Assembly: GCA_947044405.1 (NCBI GenBank)
Contig: CAMRHE010000354.1
Span: forward strand, 186,001 to 250,000
DNA from: Leptodactylus fallax
Lineage: Eukaryota; Chordata; Amphibia; Anura; Leptodactylidae
Reading direction: 5' to 3'
DNA length: 64,000 nt
The stretch's first letter is position 1, and the number at the start of each line of letters is the position of its first letter. The notes under the pieces are model-generated. The model was not told where the DNA came from. It saw only the letters and a program-made list of their open reading frames with translations, and made no database searches. This document shows, piece by piece, positions 10,148 to 20,958 of the stretch. Both the position numbers and the translations under genes were made by a program.

Positions 10148-13100
10148 GGGGCTGCAGGTCTGCACCTATTACTTGAACATAATAGCCTGCACACACTCCC
10201 TGTCCACTGCAGCAACTTCCGGCTCATAGGTGAATTCACCTGGGTGTACTTGTAGATCATAGACTTACTAACTGCATGCAATGTCGGATTGCTGCTGCTA
10301 AGGCCAGCAGGATATTGTCATGTATTAAAAGGGCTATGTACTCACGAGACGGGGATGTAATATTAACACTTTATAAATCATTGGTTCAGCCCCATCTGGA
10401 ATATGTAGTTCAATTCTGGGCACCAATTCATAGAATGAATGTCCTAGAGTTGGAAAGGGTTCAATGGAGGGCCACAAAACTGATAAGGTGCATGGAGGAC
10501 CCTGACAAAAAATAAAATAAAAAATGTTTACAGGGAGTCTGTCACCAAGGTGAAGCATATTAAACCAGGACCACAGTTAGGTAGATCAGGCCCACCTGAA
10601 TGTGATGCCTTTTTGCCCATGAAAATTTACTCTGTTACCGAGATGTTCATTTACTTCACAATATGGAAATAAGCAGTTTGGAACATTGAGGACGACTCCA
10701 TAGCTCCAAACTACTATAACCCACACCGTCCATGAATGTCCTCCTTCCTCCTCCTTTCTTTGAGTGACAAGGTCAGGGAGCTATGCTGAAGTCTTGCCTG
10801 GCCCTATCACTCAAACAAGGAAGAGGGAAAGGAGAGCGTATTTGAGCAGTGTGGAGCGTAGCATTTTAGAGCAATGGAACCGCCCTTCGTGCTCCAGATT
10901 GCTCATTTGCATACTGTACTGTGAAATAAATTAATTAATTATATCTACAACAAAGCCATGGGGAAAAATGCTCTACATTCAGGTGAGCCTGACCTATCTG
11001 TGTTACTGGCTTCATAAGCTTCACCCTGGGGACACTCCCTTTAATTCTTGCAAAGAGGCGACTGCCTTTGAGGGAATTTTGTATGGAATACTCTTTCTCA
11101 TGTTCTTACCCATTGGCATGGACTCCTGAGATAATTTACTTCATAAAAAGGAAGAAACATATAAAAACAACTTCCCCCTACTCAGGCACACTCTTCTTGG
11201 CCAAGCATGCATGTGTCCTGAATACAGACATTGTATTGTTTCAGACATTGTTGAGGGAGAGTCAGGAGACCCTACATAAGAAAGTTGGCCAGTCCTGCCA
11301 AAATAAGCAGGTTAGGCCATTTTTATTCTAATGTGTATTGGTGCCTTAAAGTTAAAGATAGAGTTTGCTGAAGGCCCACCCCCAGTGCACCTATTACCTC
11401 ATTTGCATAAGACTTCAAAGCTGTTTTTCTCCAAATCTACAATAGGGACATTATGATTTGCCTGACGACTCTTCTAAAGCTTTGTCCCATTCTGGACCAT
11501 GTATGATACCTGTTGGACTGGTAATGACACTAAAGTTACATCTGGTAAAATCTCCCATATCCCATTAGTGTTCTGGTTTCTTTACAGGAACAATGTGGTC
11601 ATGCTTTAAGGACAGATCCATGGTGGTCACGTATGGACTGCTGGCACTGGCATTACTCCTGATTATCGTCCTCTTTTCAGCCGTACATTATCAGGGTCAG
11701 TAACTCCCAATCTTTACATCATTTAATAGGTGTTGCGCCACTGATTCTGGCACAGTTGGAATTGTATTTTCTCTAATCCCCACCATGCCTGAGCAATCAA
11801 TGCGGTTAGTTTTGGTGCCTGATATACTATTAAGGCTCTATACTGTCAGGCAGGAGCAGACAAGGGGTGTGACTCTGAGCTCGGACACTGGCTGCCTCTG
11901 ACTGGAGCTCTAAATCACGCCCCCATGCCTGACACCGCCCTTCTGACATTACAGAGCCTAAATAGCACATCAAGCACCAAAATTAACTGCGCTTATTGCT
12001 CGGGAACGGTGAGGGCTAGAGAGAAAATTCCAACTGTACTGGAATCAGCAGAGTGGTACCTATTAACAGATGCTAAGAACTTGAATTGGTGGAGGTGGTG
12101 AAAGGTCCTTTTTAAACTCTTGGTCCCCAATACAAAATTTGAATCAAGACCCACAACTTACCATGTGCAATATTACACTGGTGTCTCTTATGAGGCAGTG
12201 GGGCTTTTGGGCTTCATCAGGCACCAGTATCCGGGTGAGATGGCTACTCCTGCACCCCTTATAGCTACAACAGGATGCTGAAAATCAGCATTTATAGTCA
12301 TATTTTCCAACATTTGCCCTGGGTTATCAGGGAAAATGGCGAGCACAGCTCGTTGTAAAAATTTCTGGGCGAAGCCACGTACCTGTAGGCATTGCCACAG
12401 CTTTTTTGGGTGTGAACATGCCCCCTTTTGCATTCAACCATGCCTCTTTATTGTGGGCAAAAAACATGCTAGCTAAGTCCCAAGAAGGGATTTTTAGTAG
12501 AACACTAAAACTTTACATATATATGTAAAAATATATATATTTTTCAGTGAAAAGGGGTTAAGTATTTTCCAGTATAAATAGAGTCTAAGATCTATGTAGA
12601 ATTGGTAGAATAAGGAATATAGCTCTGATCACATTTTAGGATATACAGAGGTGTAACTTGAGGGGGTGCAATGGGTATGGTAGCATCCAGGCCTAGAAAC
12701 CATAGAGGGCCCATAAGGAGTCTCTTGTCCTGTACTTATAGTTAGGTGACTCGGTACACAGGGGCCCAGGAGTTTCATGTTATGCTTCTATGTATACCTA
12801 TGATGGCTTGCTGGTGGTTTTGTGCCCTAAACCACCTGACCAGTTCCCTTCAAGCAGGTTATAAAATGAAAGCTGTAATCCAATTGTCTGCCAGGAACCT
12901 CAGAGATAACTATATTTTATTGAATTCATCTTTACTCTCAGATTTCACACGAGAAAAGAAAGACCTGGCCAGCAAGGATGATGTTCTTGGCGTGAACATC
13001 ACTGGTAAGATGCCATTGTCTTCCTCTATTAACATCTTCCTTTGTCTTTTATTTACTCATTAATCAACTTGTCAAGTTTTAATATAAAAAAAACCTCAGA

Positions 13101-16100
13101 AATTTTCAGCTGGCAGTGATGTAACTGAGCTTTGCTAAGGAAAATACATCTTCAATGTGTACTGTCCACACTGAATACAGCTAACAGAGGCTCAGCCTGC
13201 CTCTACTCTCCCTGCTGTGCAATACAGAAATGTATAGAAATACAGGTTTCCCTCTACTATAAAACTAATGTCTCTCCATGTCTTTTACACATACTGCCGT
13301 ACTGAGCCTCCACAGTGGGCTCACTAACTAGTTACCAGGCCACATCCAGGAGATACAGATTGTCTTTATTGAGAGATTTTTCATCCTTTTTTTAAAACTT
13401 GACAAAATCCCCCAATAAACTATATTACAAACATGTTTAAAGCTCCTTTCCCTACACGTACAAAAAATATTGACACTTACATTTTAACAATTTTTTAACT
13501 TTCTTTCACTATAATGAAATAGAGCCCAAGAGGATGCATTTGTGACAGTGTGTGCCTTTCTTACCAACATAATGGTGCACAAGACTATGGTCTTATTCAC
13601 ACAACTGTTCTGCTTTTCACACACCTAATGTCTGTGTCCATTTTTGGCTTTAATCCAATGACAGACATTTTTTTTAACGGCCATTTTAAAACCCACAAAA
13701 GTCTATGTTTGTATTCAAATGTCTGTTTTTGTATCCATTAAAACATACAAAAGTAGAACATGTCAGTTTTTTTTTTTTAACAGAGGTGTAAAACGGTCTG
13801 TCAACAAAAAAGGATGTGTGAATAGACCCATCCATTCTCATTGTTTTAAAAACAAACATGTGAAGGACATTCAAAAACACCGTCACACGTCCATTTGTCA
13901 TGTGAACAAGACCTAACAATGTATTGGGAGAGTGGCAATATGTTGGGGAGTGTCGGTAAAACACCCAACTATGTAATATCTATGCCCTGCCTTAGGTCTC
14001 TTCACCAGGAGGTGTGTGGGTGACTTCTTAGAAATACATGATATTTTTTATGTTACCGCATGATCTTGTGGTTTTTTTTTTTGTCTCTTGCAGTTAATTC
14101 ACTGGTAGAAAAGATGGAAGAATTGCAGAAAGCTGCAAAAAGTAAGGAAGTGCTAATATACAGAGCAGATTTATGAGTGTGTCACATATGACGGGGATTC
14201 TTTACTGTAAGAGCAGTGAGAGAGTGGAACTCTCTGCCACATGATTTTGTGATGGTTGATTCATTGTAGAAGTTCACAAGGGGTGTGGATGACTTTTTGA
14301 AAAATATAATATTATGAGTTATGGGCGCTAGATTTCTGGAGAAGGTACATCGATCCAAGGATTCATTTCCATTGTCATATTTGGAAAAAGGAAGGAATTT
14401 ATCCTCTCATGTAGGGTAATTGGCATCCGCCTCATAAGGGTTTTGGTAGGACAGAGAACCCAAATGGCCAACACCATAAACAACTAAAATCTCCTGTATC
14501 TGTATTAAATATCCATCTTTAAAAGCAAAATGATAGACAATGGCATTATGGCAGTCATAATACATTAACATACTGTACTTCAACATACAGTTACGTTGAG
14601 ATGATCAGGAGCTGAGCCCATGCCTTCCGCTGCAGGTATCAGCTGTTACCTACAACTCACACCCTGATGCATCTGTCAACAATGATCGCAAAACTAAACA
14701 GGCATCCACAACACGATTTCAGGGTATCAACACATTGCTATAGCAGTCAGAGGCCTACAGCAGCCAATGGGACCGCCATGTGTGGAAGCCTATTAGGCGC
14801 TGCCATCAATAGAACAGTAACAGAAAGGCCTAAGTGGTGTGTTAGCAACCAGACTAACAATCCCATATACAAGTTCCCATGTGGCATTGTAATTATTGTT
14901 TAAAAACGTTTAAAAACTCTACAAAAAAAACTCTTTAAAATGATGACATCAGCTATTCTGCATAGTAAACACCAAGTCAGGCTTGCAGGACTTTTTCAAC
15001 TATGATTTCAGATGAACTTTGCGCCAGATCGATGCCAACACAGATGTGAACCGAGCCTCACTTGTCAAATATACCATACGTTGAACACCATGAAAAATAA
15101 ACTATTCCAGTTGTTTTCTTTATCTCGTCTAAATAAAATGTGATAAAAAAGTCATATGTACCAAAACAATGGTCTACGGCTGAAAACTACAGCTTATCCC
15201 GTACAACAAAAGCCTCCAGAAAGCTCCTTCAATGTAAAAAAAAAAAATGTTATGGTCCTCTGAATATGGTGATGCAAATAAACAAGTGGACATATGTTGG
15301 TTGTTCTGTTCAGAAGGCAAAAGGATCACATTTGTAAACCCCTCTGAGATTTGTCTGCTCTTTGGTTTTGGAGAGTGGAAAGAGTAATTTCATGGGAAAT
15401 ATGTAAGTATTTACTAAAACAGTCTGGACATTCTCAAGCTATAACCATGGCAGATATGAGTGTGTATATTGTTGAAGCAGATGGTAACTCAAACCCACAC
15501 AAAGTCTCCATGATAACAGAGCCTTTTACAGGACATGTTATCATCTTCAAGTAATGCAGTCTCAGGCTTTGGGCCTGTAACTTTAAGCAGTCATATTGTA
15601 ACATTTCACATTATCTGTATTTATTTCAGAGATAGGTACTTGTGATAGTGGTTGGGCTATATTTGGCACAAAATGCTACTACTTCTCAACTGCCAAGTAT
15701 AACTGGTTTAAAGCCAGGACCACATGCATACAGAAGAGTGCCGAGTTAGTTGTCATCAACAACGAAAATGAACAGGTGAGATGTAAGGCTTGGAAATCTA
15801 TTTTTGGTCCGTCGGCTAAACCAGTTGCACATTTGGGTTACATACTGTATGACTGACGGTTCAACGTTTATTTTCCTTGTCTGCTCCCACAGAAATTTAT
15901 CAGTGGAAAAACGGGGAATGCACCATACTGGATTGGGCTCACTGACAAAGAGGAGGAAGGAAATTGGACATGGGTTGATGGAACAGACTACACATCATCA
16001 TATAAGTAAGCTTTCTAAGCCTCATATTTCCTGTGAGTACTCTACGTAGGATAGGAGTGTTCATGGACAACCACCAACCAGCAAAACGAATATAGCACTT

Positions 16101-17362
16101 GACCCCTCCACAATGTGTACACAGGCACAGCGCTGCACATGCATACTTACCAATACCCTGCTCCTCACATGTTGATGCTTCTCTGGTCCCCATACTTTAA
16201 CAGTACTTTGGTAAAATAGAGATGATTCCCAAGCCCAGGGCTGCTACCAAACAGAGGGGCCACCACTTTTGGATGGTGTTTGTAAGCCATGCTTCCTTTT
16301 GGGTCAGGAAATTCTCATATCTCATGATTCTGCAAATTCATGAGTATCCCATTTTACACCATGCTAAGATATTTGGAAAAAATATCCTGAGGTTGGCTAA
16401 CCCTTTAAAGAGGATCTCCATGGTCTATCAAAATGAACTTTCTCCAGAGTTTTGTATTTGACAAACCTAGAGGTTCTGGGCTGATTCCAATCTTATGTCA
16501 CATCACGTGATTGGAACCAGACACTGCCCCCAAGTCACTCCACGTTCTCCCTCCTCTCCCATGCTACTGCTAGTTACCTGTATCATGGGGCTGGCTTTAC
16601 TACTATAATGATGTATTCAGCTAGCCCCATGATACAGGTAACTAGCAATGAACACAGGAGACGAGGGAGGATATGAAGCTACTCGGGGATGAGTGCTAGT
16701 TCAGATCATATGACCCGGAGTTGGAACCAGTACATAACTCTTGAGCTCATTGCATAGAAAACAGCAGAGGAAGTAAGTGATGACAGAATCCTTCCCAACA
16801 AGTCCAATTCCTTACATCATTTAATAGTCGCTGATTCTGGCACAGTTGGAATTTTTTCTGTAGCCCCCAGCGTTCCCGAGCAATAAATGCTGTTAGTTTT
16901 GGTCCCTGATATGCTATGTAGGCTCTGTACTGTCAGGGGGCGGTGTCAGGCAGGAGCAGACAAGGGGTGTGATTCTGAGACACTGACTGCCTCTGATTGG
17001 AGCTCTGAATCACACCCTCAGTCTGACACTGACATTACAGAACTTAAATAGCACATCAGGCATCAAAACTAACTGCGCTTGTAGCTCAGGAATGGTGGGG
17101 GCTAGAGAAAAATTCCAACTAACAACTATTCCATGCTAAGAAATAGAATTGGTGGAGGTGGTGAAAGGTCCTCTTTAATGTATCTTGTGTTATTTTATAA
17201 ACCTGCTCTTTCACAATGTTGTCGTCTTATTGCAGGTCCTGGATGAAAAATGAGCCCAACAGTCAAGGCACAGAAGACTGCGGCCAGGTTTGGAGGGAAG
17301 GAAATTGGAATGACAAGGCCTGCAATGAAAACTCTTTTTCCATATGTGAGAGGACACTCTGA
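9858..17362 (+). CDS. CTL-1: type II membrane C-type lectin receptor (7 exons, 207 aa)
   Basis: Inferred coding exons are 9858-9876, 11588-11695, 12942-13004, 14094-14141, 15630-15775, 15893-16005 and 17236-17362, all with GT donors and AG acceptors and consistent phases. The protein has a cytoplasmic tail of about 17 residues, a transmembrane helix at about 18-40, and a short charged stalk to about 80 with a sequon N-I-T at 61-63. The C-type lectin domain spans 84-204. Six cysteines (84, 95, 112, 181, 195, 203) fit the long-form disulfide set. W-I-G-L is at 141-144. E172-P-N174, E179 and N191-D192 supply all five calcium-site-2 ligands, and EPN predicts mannose-type sugar binding. This resembles the ASGR/CD209/CLEC4 group rather than NK-type receptors that lost the site. 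It is a likely cell-surface receptor, orthologue unknown. The start is the ATG shared in position with CTL-2. Confidence 0.85.
9955..10147 (+). repeat. (TCTA)n/(TC)n microsatellite in intron 1 of CTL-1
   Basis: Mixed TATC and TC repeats begin about 80 bp after the exon 1 donor. CTL-2 has a longer tract at the equivalent position. Confidence 0.9.
10240..10520 (+). mobile_element. CR1-like LINE fragment (RT C-terminal part)
   Basis: A frame at 10276-10515 reads A-K-A-S-R-I-L then L-Y-K-S-L-V-x-P-H-L-E-Y-x-V-Q-F-W-x-P and L-E-R-V-Q-x-R-A-T-K-L-I. This is the conserved segment after the catalytic core in CR1-like LINEs. It lies within intron 1 of CTL-1 and is a fragment only. Confidence 0.8.
10529..11043. 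repeat. Fold-back MITE (ACAGGGAGTCTGTCACC family)
   Basis: The left end TTACAGGGAGTCTGTCACC is imperfectly inverted at the right end as TTCACCCTGGGGACACTCCC (11020-11039). Internal arms around CAGGCCCACCTGAATGT and its inverse also pair. It lies in intron 1 of CTL-1. Confidence 0.7.
11703..12114. repeat. Fold-back MITE (AGGTCC...GGACCT family), copy 1
   Basis: Long imperfect inverted arms include CTGATTCTGGCACAGTTGGA on the left and TCCAACTGTACTGGAATCAG on the right. The right end is GGTGAAAGGTCC. Copies at 16803-17178 and 39296-39655, and a partial copy beside the gypsy LTR at 34373. It lies in intron 2 of CTL-1. Confidence 0.75.
12115..12941. other. Intron 2 remainder of CTL-1
   Basis: Mostly unique-looking. 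A degenerate hAT-like end CAGAGGTGTAAC lies at about 12649 and a TA-rich hairpin at about 12515-12545. No coding exon was identified here. Confidence 0.45.
13588..13914. repeat. Fold-back MITE (GGTCTTATTCACAC ends)
   Basis: The left end GGTCTTATTCACACAA is inverted at the right end as TGTGAACAAGACC, with low-complexity T and A tracts between. It lies in intron 3 of CTL-1. Confidence 0.65.
14185..14460 (+). mobile_element. CR1-like LINE 3' region fragment
   Basis: Contains the ordered blocks GTAAGAGCAGTGAGA, TGGAACTCTCTGCC, GTGATGGTTGATTCATT, GTTATGGGCGCTAGAT and GAAGGAATTT. These are typical of the 3' part of amphibian CR1-type LINEs. It lies in intron 4 of CTL-1. Confidence 0.6.
14461..15629. 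other. Remainder of intron 4 of CTL-1
   Basis: No exon or clear element is visible. Confidence 0.4.
16388..16790. repeat. MITE with internal hairpin in intron 6 of CTL-1
   Basis: Arms at about 16569-16594 and 16620-16646 pair over GCTAGTTACCTGTATCATGG and its inverse. The outer ends (TTTAAAGAGGATCTCC) are diverged. Confidence 0.5.
16803..17178. repeat. Fold-back MITE (AGGTCC...GGACCT family), copy 2
   Basis: Closely similar to 11703-12114 in the same orientation, with GATTCTGGCACAGTTGGAAT on the left and GGTGGTGAAAGGTCCTC on the right. It ends about 60 bp before exon 7 of CTL-1. Confidence 0.75.
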
Positions 17363-17486
17363 ACCTTCATTGCCCTCATGGACCATCATTATATATCAAT
17401 TCCAAAAACAATCCTGACCCTCACATTGATAACTCTGTTTTCAGCTTTTATTTATAGGTATCCCGCTGGTTGTTTATGTATACCTA

Positions 17487-17492
17487 AATAAA
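17487..17492 (+). promoter_or_regulatory. Polyadenylation signal of CTL-1
   Basis: Canonical AATAAA, 125 bp after the stop codon. This is the first such hexamer downstream. Confidence 0.7.
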
Positions 17493-17519
17493 ATCTGGAG
17501 GAAGAGTTACCAATGTCAG

Positions 17520-18913
17520 TACCGAAATGTTTTTGGAAATATTGTCTGACTGGGCCCCCTATCCCTTCCACCAACACCGCAGAACATAGCGCCAACCATA
17601 ACCTTCTACCACATTATACATATCTGCAAAGTTTTTGAATCTGGTGATCTCAGGGATACGAAAACTGGTGACAAAAAGTTTCATTAAAATACATGTATCT
17701 ATATCTAATGTGAACCACAAGGTGTTTTCTGTACTAAAAAAAATAACTTTGTCCCTTTTAGTCCTCAGTATTGAATCTTTGGCTGGATAGACCCTTCTAC
17801 GTGTAGGTATACAAGAGAAAGTAGGAAACTACTGCTCCGTGTAGCAGCAGCCGCACTGAAGGCCATTCTGTAGGTTTGGATACAACCACAGCCTCCCCCT
17901 ATGAAATTATTTTTGGAGAGGTTGACCCACCCCTTTGGATGGATTGGGTGGGTGGATGCATACATAAGTAAGGAGGGCGAGACATGCTTTTTTGAGGTCT
18001 GGTAAAATTGTATTCACAAACTACCTGATAAAATACAATCCAAGATAAGACAACGATTTAGATGGACAACCTGGAACCTAGACTGAGAATATCTGGTAGA
18101 TTCCCCCTGTGTGAGGGTGTGAGTTCCTGGGGGTGCCGATTTTCACGGGAGTGTGGAAGGGCATGATGGTTGGGCCTGCGGATATGAGATGACTACTGTA
18201 TCTCATAGGCTACTAGTATTTTGGGTTGTTTTGTGTTCTTTATGTTTTATGAGGGTTTTTTTTATTGGCTAAGGAAGTGTACACCAACAAAGTGCAACTT
18301 GATGGTCCTAGGAATCTGGATTATAAAGGCTTAATATGCTTACTATGTATATTTTATAACACTCTTCTTCCTGTTATACAAGTCGGTGACATAGACGTGA
18401 AGTGCCAAAGAGACATCAACCTGGGACAGCCCTTCCCAGGGTGATTCCTGAATGGCACTTTGCAGCAAAAGTAGGAGTGGCTTTTTCAAGGGGCGTGGTC
18501 TTTATTAAAAGGCACAGGTAAATATACTCAGACCCCATATAACACTATCGGACCCCAGATTGTTACTGGTTAAATAAAACAAACAATTGCTTCATTTGCA
18601 TGTTAAATATTGTGTTTATTTTATAGTGTAGTTTATGAATAAATAAATATAATCTTATACTTAAAAAAATACTAAAACTTACACTAGGTTCGGCTGTCTG
18701 TTGTTCCGCTCCATCGGAGGACCAGAATAACGGACAGGCAAACTGCTAAAATAGTGGTCACATACAGAGCCTGCCGGATCCCAATGACTATAATGGGTTC
18801 ATCTGGTGTCCATTGTTTTTAAACTGAAACTGACAGACAAAATTGTTGTGTGTATAGAGAAATTTCAGGCGGACACTGCGGAAGGGATACCCTGTCTACT
18901 CATATTTACTTTA
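17520..18913. other. Intergenic, no gene seen
   Basis: Unique-looking DNA with AT-rich stretches. I recognise no exon or clear element. Confidence 0.45.
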
Positions 18914-19128
18914 GGAAAACTTTGGGTTTTGAACCCAGGATAGCACCTAATAATTATGTATGCTAGGCAGTCACACTACTGCCTGAGTCATTGCCTCTAT
19001 TATTTGCATTGAGAGGTTTTTCTCTTACCAAACTTCAGCATTATATGCTTACTATTGACGTTTAGTAAGAGAAAACCCTGCCTTGCATATATCATCATTA
19101 GGTGTGATCCTGGGTTCAAAACCTGGAT
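18914..19128. repeat. Fold-back element
   Basis: The left arm GGGTTTTGAACCCAGGAT and the right arm ATCCTGGGTTCAAAACC are inverted copies. Pairing continues inward through the CACCTAAT and ATTAGGTG blocks. Confidence 0.7.
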
Positions 19129-19652
19129 CATAGCTAATGAAAAAATACATTTTATACATATTTAAATAGATGGGGAATCTCCCAGCAACTTCCTCAGTAT
19201 TGACTGCACTGAGGTGACATCGATTGGGTGACCAGGTGAGAGGGCCTAAAAAAACAGGAGACTTCCAGGAAAGCCAGATGAATTGACAAGTCTGGTACCC
19301 TACAACCAGACCCTTTTCACATATACTATATGTGCAATCTGTGCAGCTGTTCAAAACACTGCAGGTAGCATAGAAGGGACTACATGCATTCCATCCTTGT
19401 GTCACACTGGTGGTTTGTGAAGGGATTTTTAAGTGATTTTTTTAAGGGATTTTTAAGATATTTAAGATTTTTAAGGATTATGAAATGGTCTATGGTTAGA
19501 TGCCTTCTATCATCAATTTGGCTGTTGGAAAACTATCAGGGTCTGACCCTGTCTAAATGAACTGAGCAGTGGCAAATTAAATTTACTGTAAGCCCTGAGC
19601 CCCTGCTGTATCTATAGTCAGCAGCACCAGTCCCTGCAATTATAATGTCAAA
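19129..19652. other. Intergenic, no gene seen
   Basis: No recognisable element before the minisatellite begins. Confidence 0.4.
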
Positions 19653-20837
19653 TTACAAGATCAGAACTACCATAATACTACTCCCATGTACAAGAATATA
19701 ACTACTATAATACTGCTCCTATGTACAAGAATATAACTACCATAATACTACTCCCATGTACAAGAATATAACTACTATAATACTGCTCCTATGTACAAGA
19801 ATATAACTACTATAATACTGCTCCTATGTACAAGAATATAGCTACTATAATACTGCTCCTACGTACAAGAATATAACTACTATAATACTACTCCCATGTA
19901 CAAGAATATAACTACTATAATACTGCCCCTATATACAAGAATATAACTACCATAATACTACTCCCATGTACAAGAATATAACTACTATAATACTGCTCCT
20001 ATGTACAAGAATATAACTACTATAATACTGCTCCTATGTACAAGAATATAACTACTATAATACTGCTCCTATGTACAAGAATATAGCTACTATAATACTG
20101 CTCCTATGTACAAGAATATAACTACTATAATACTGCTCCAATGTACAACATTATAACTACTATAATACTACTCCCATGTGCAAGAATATAACTACTATAA
20201 TACTGCTCCTATGTACAAGAATATAACTACTATAATACTGCTCCTATGTACAAGAATATAACTACTATAATACTGCTCCTATGTACAAGAATATAACTAC
20301 TATAATACTACTATGTACAAGAATATAGCTACTATAATACTGCCCCTATGTACAAGAATATAACTACTATAATACTGCCCCTATGTACAAGAATATAACT
20401 ACTATAATACTGCCTTTATGTACAAGAATATAACTACTATAATACTGCTCCTATGTACAAGAATATAACTACTATAATACTACTACTATGTACAAGAATA
20501 TAACTACTATAATACTGCTCCTATGTACAAGAATATAACTACTATAATACTGCTCCTATGTACAAGAATATAGCTACTATAATACTGCTCCTATGTACAA
20601 CAATATAACTACTATAATACTACTCCTATGTACAAGAATATAACTACTATAATACTGCTCCTATGTACAAGAATATAACTACTATAATACTACTACTATG
20701 TACAAGAATATAGCTACTATAATACTGCCTCCTATGTACAAGAATATAACTACTATAATACTGCTCCTATGTACAAGAATATAACTACTATAATACTGCT
20801 CCTATGTACAAGAATATAACTACTATAATACTGCCTC
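19653..20837 (+). repeat. 35-bp minisatellite, left part
   Basis: Head-to-tail units of about 35 bp built on TGTACAAGAATATAACTAC followed by TATAATACTGCTCCTA, roughly 33 units. The commonest variants are ATAGC for ATAAC and ACTCCC for GCTCCT. It is interrupted at about 20838 by the LINE insertion and resumes at about 24486. Confidence 0.95.
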
Positions 20838-20958
20838 CTACCTGTGAGGTTGTGTTTCTGTAGCTCTCCTGAGTCTCCTGATATCTGGAGAAAGCCCAGG
20901 GCGGGGCCACCCTGGGTGGGGCAGCTCCCCTAGCAAGGCCCAGGCTCCAAGGCCTACT

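Noticed and set aside
10334..10558. Minus-strand frame
   Set aside because: Antisense shadow of the CR1-like fragment.
15804..16049. Single-exon frame covering part of the lectin domain
   Set aside because: It crosses the exon 6 boundaries of CTL-1 out of phase; the spliced model explains the coding signal.
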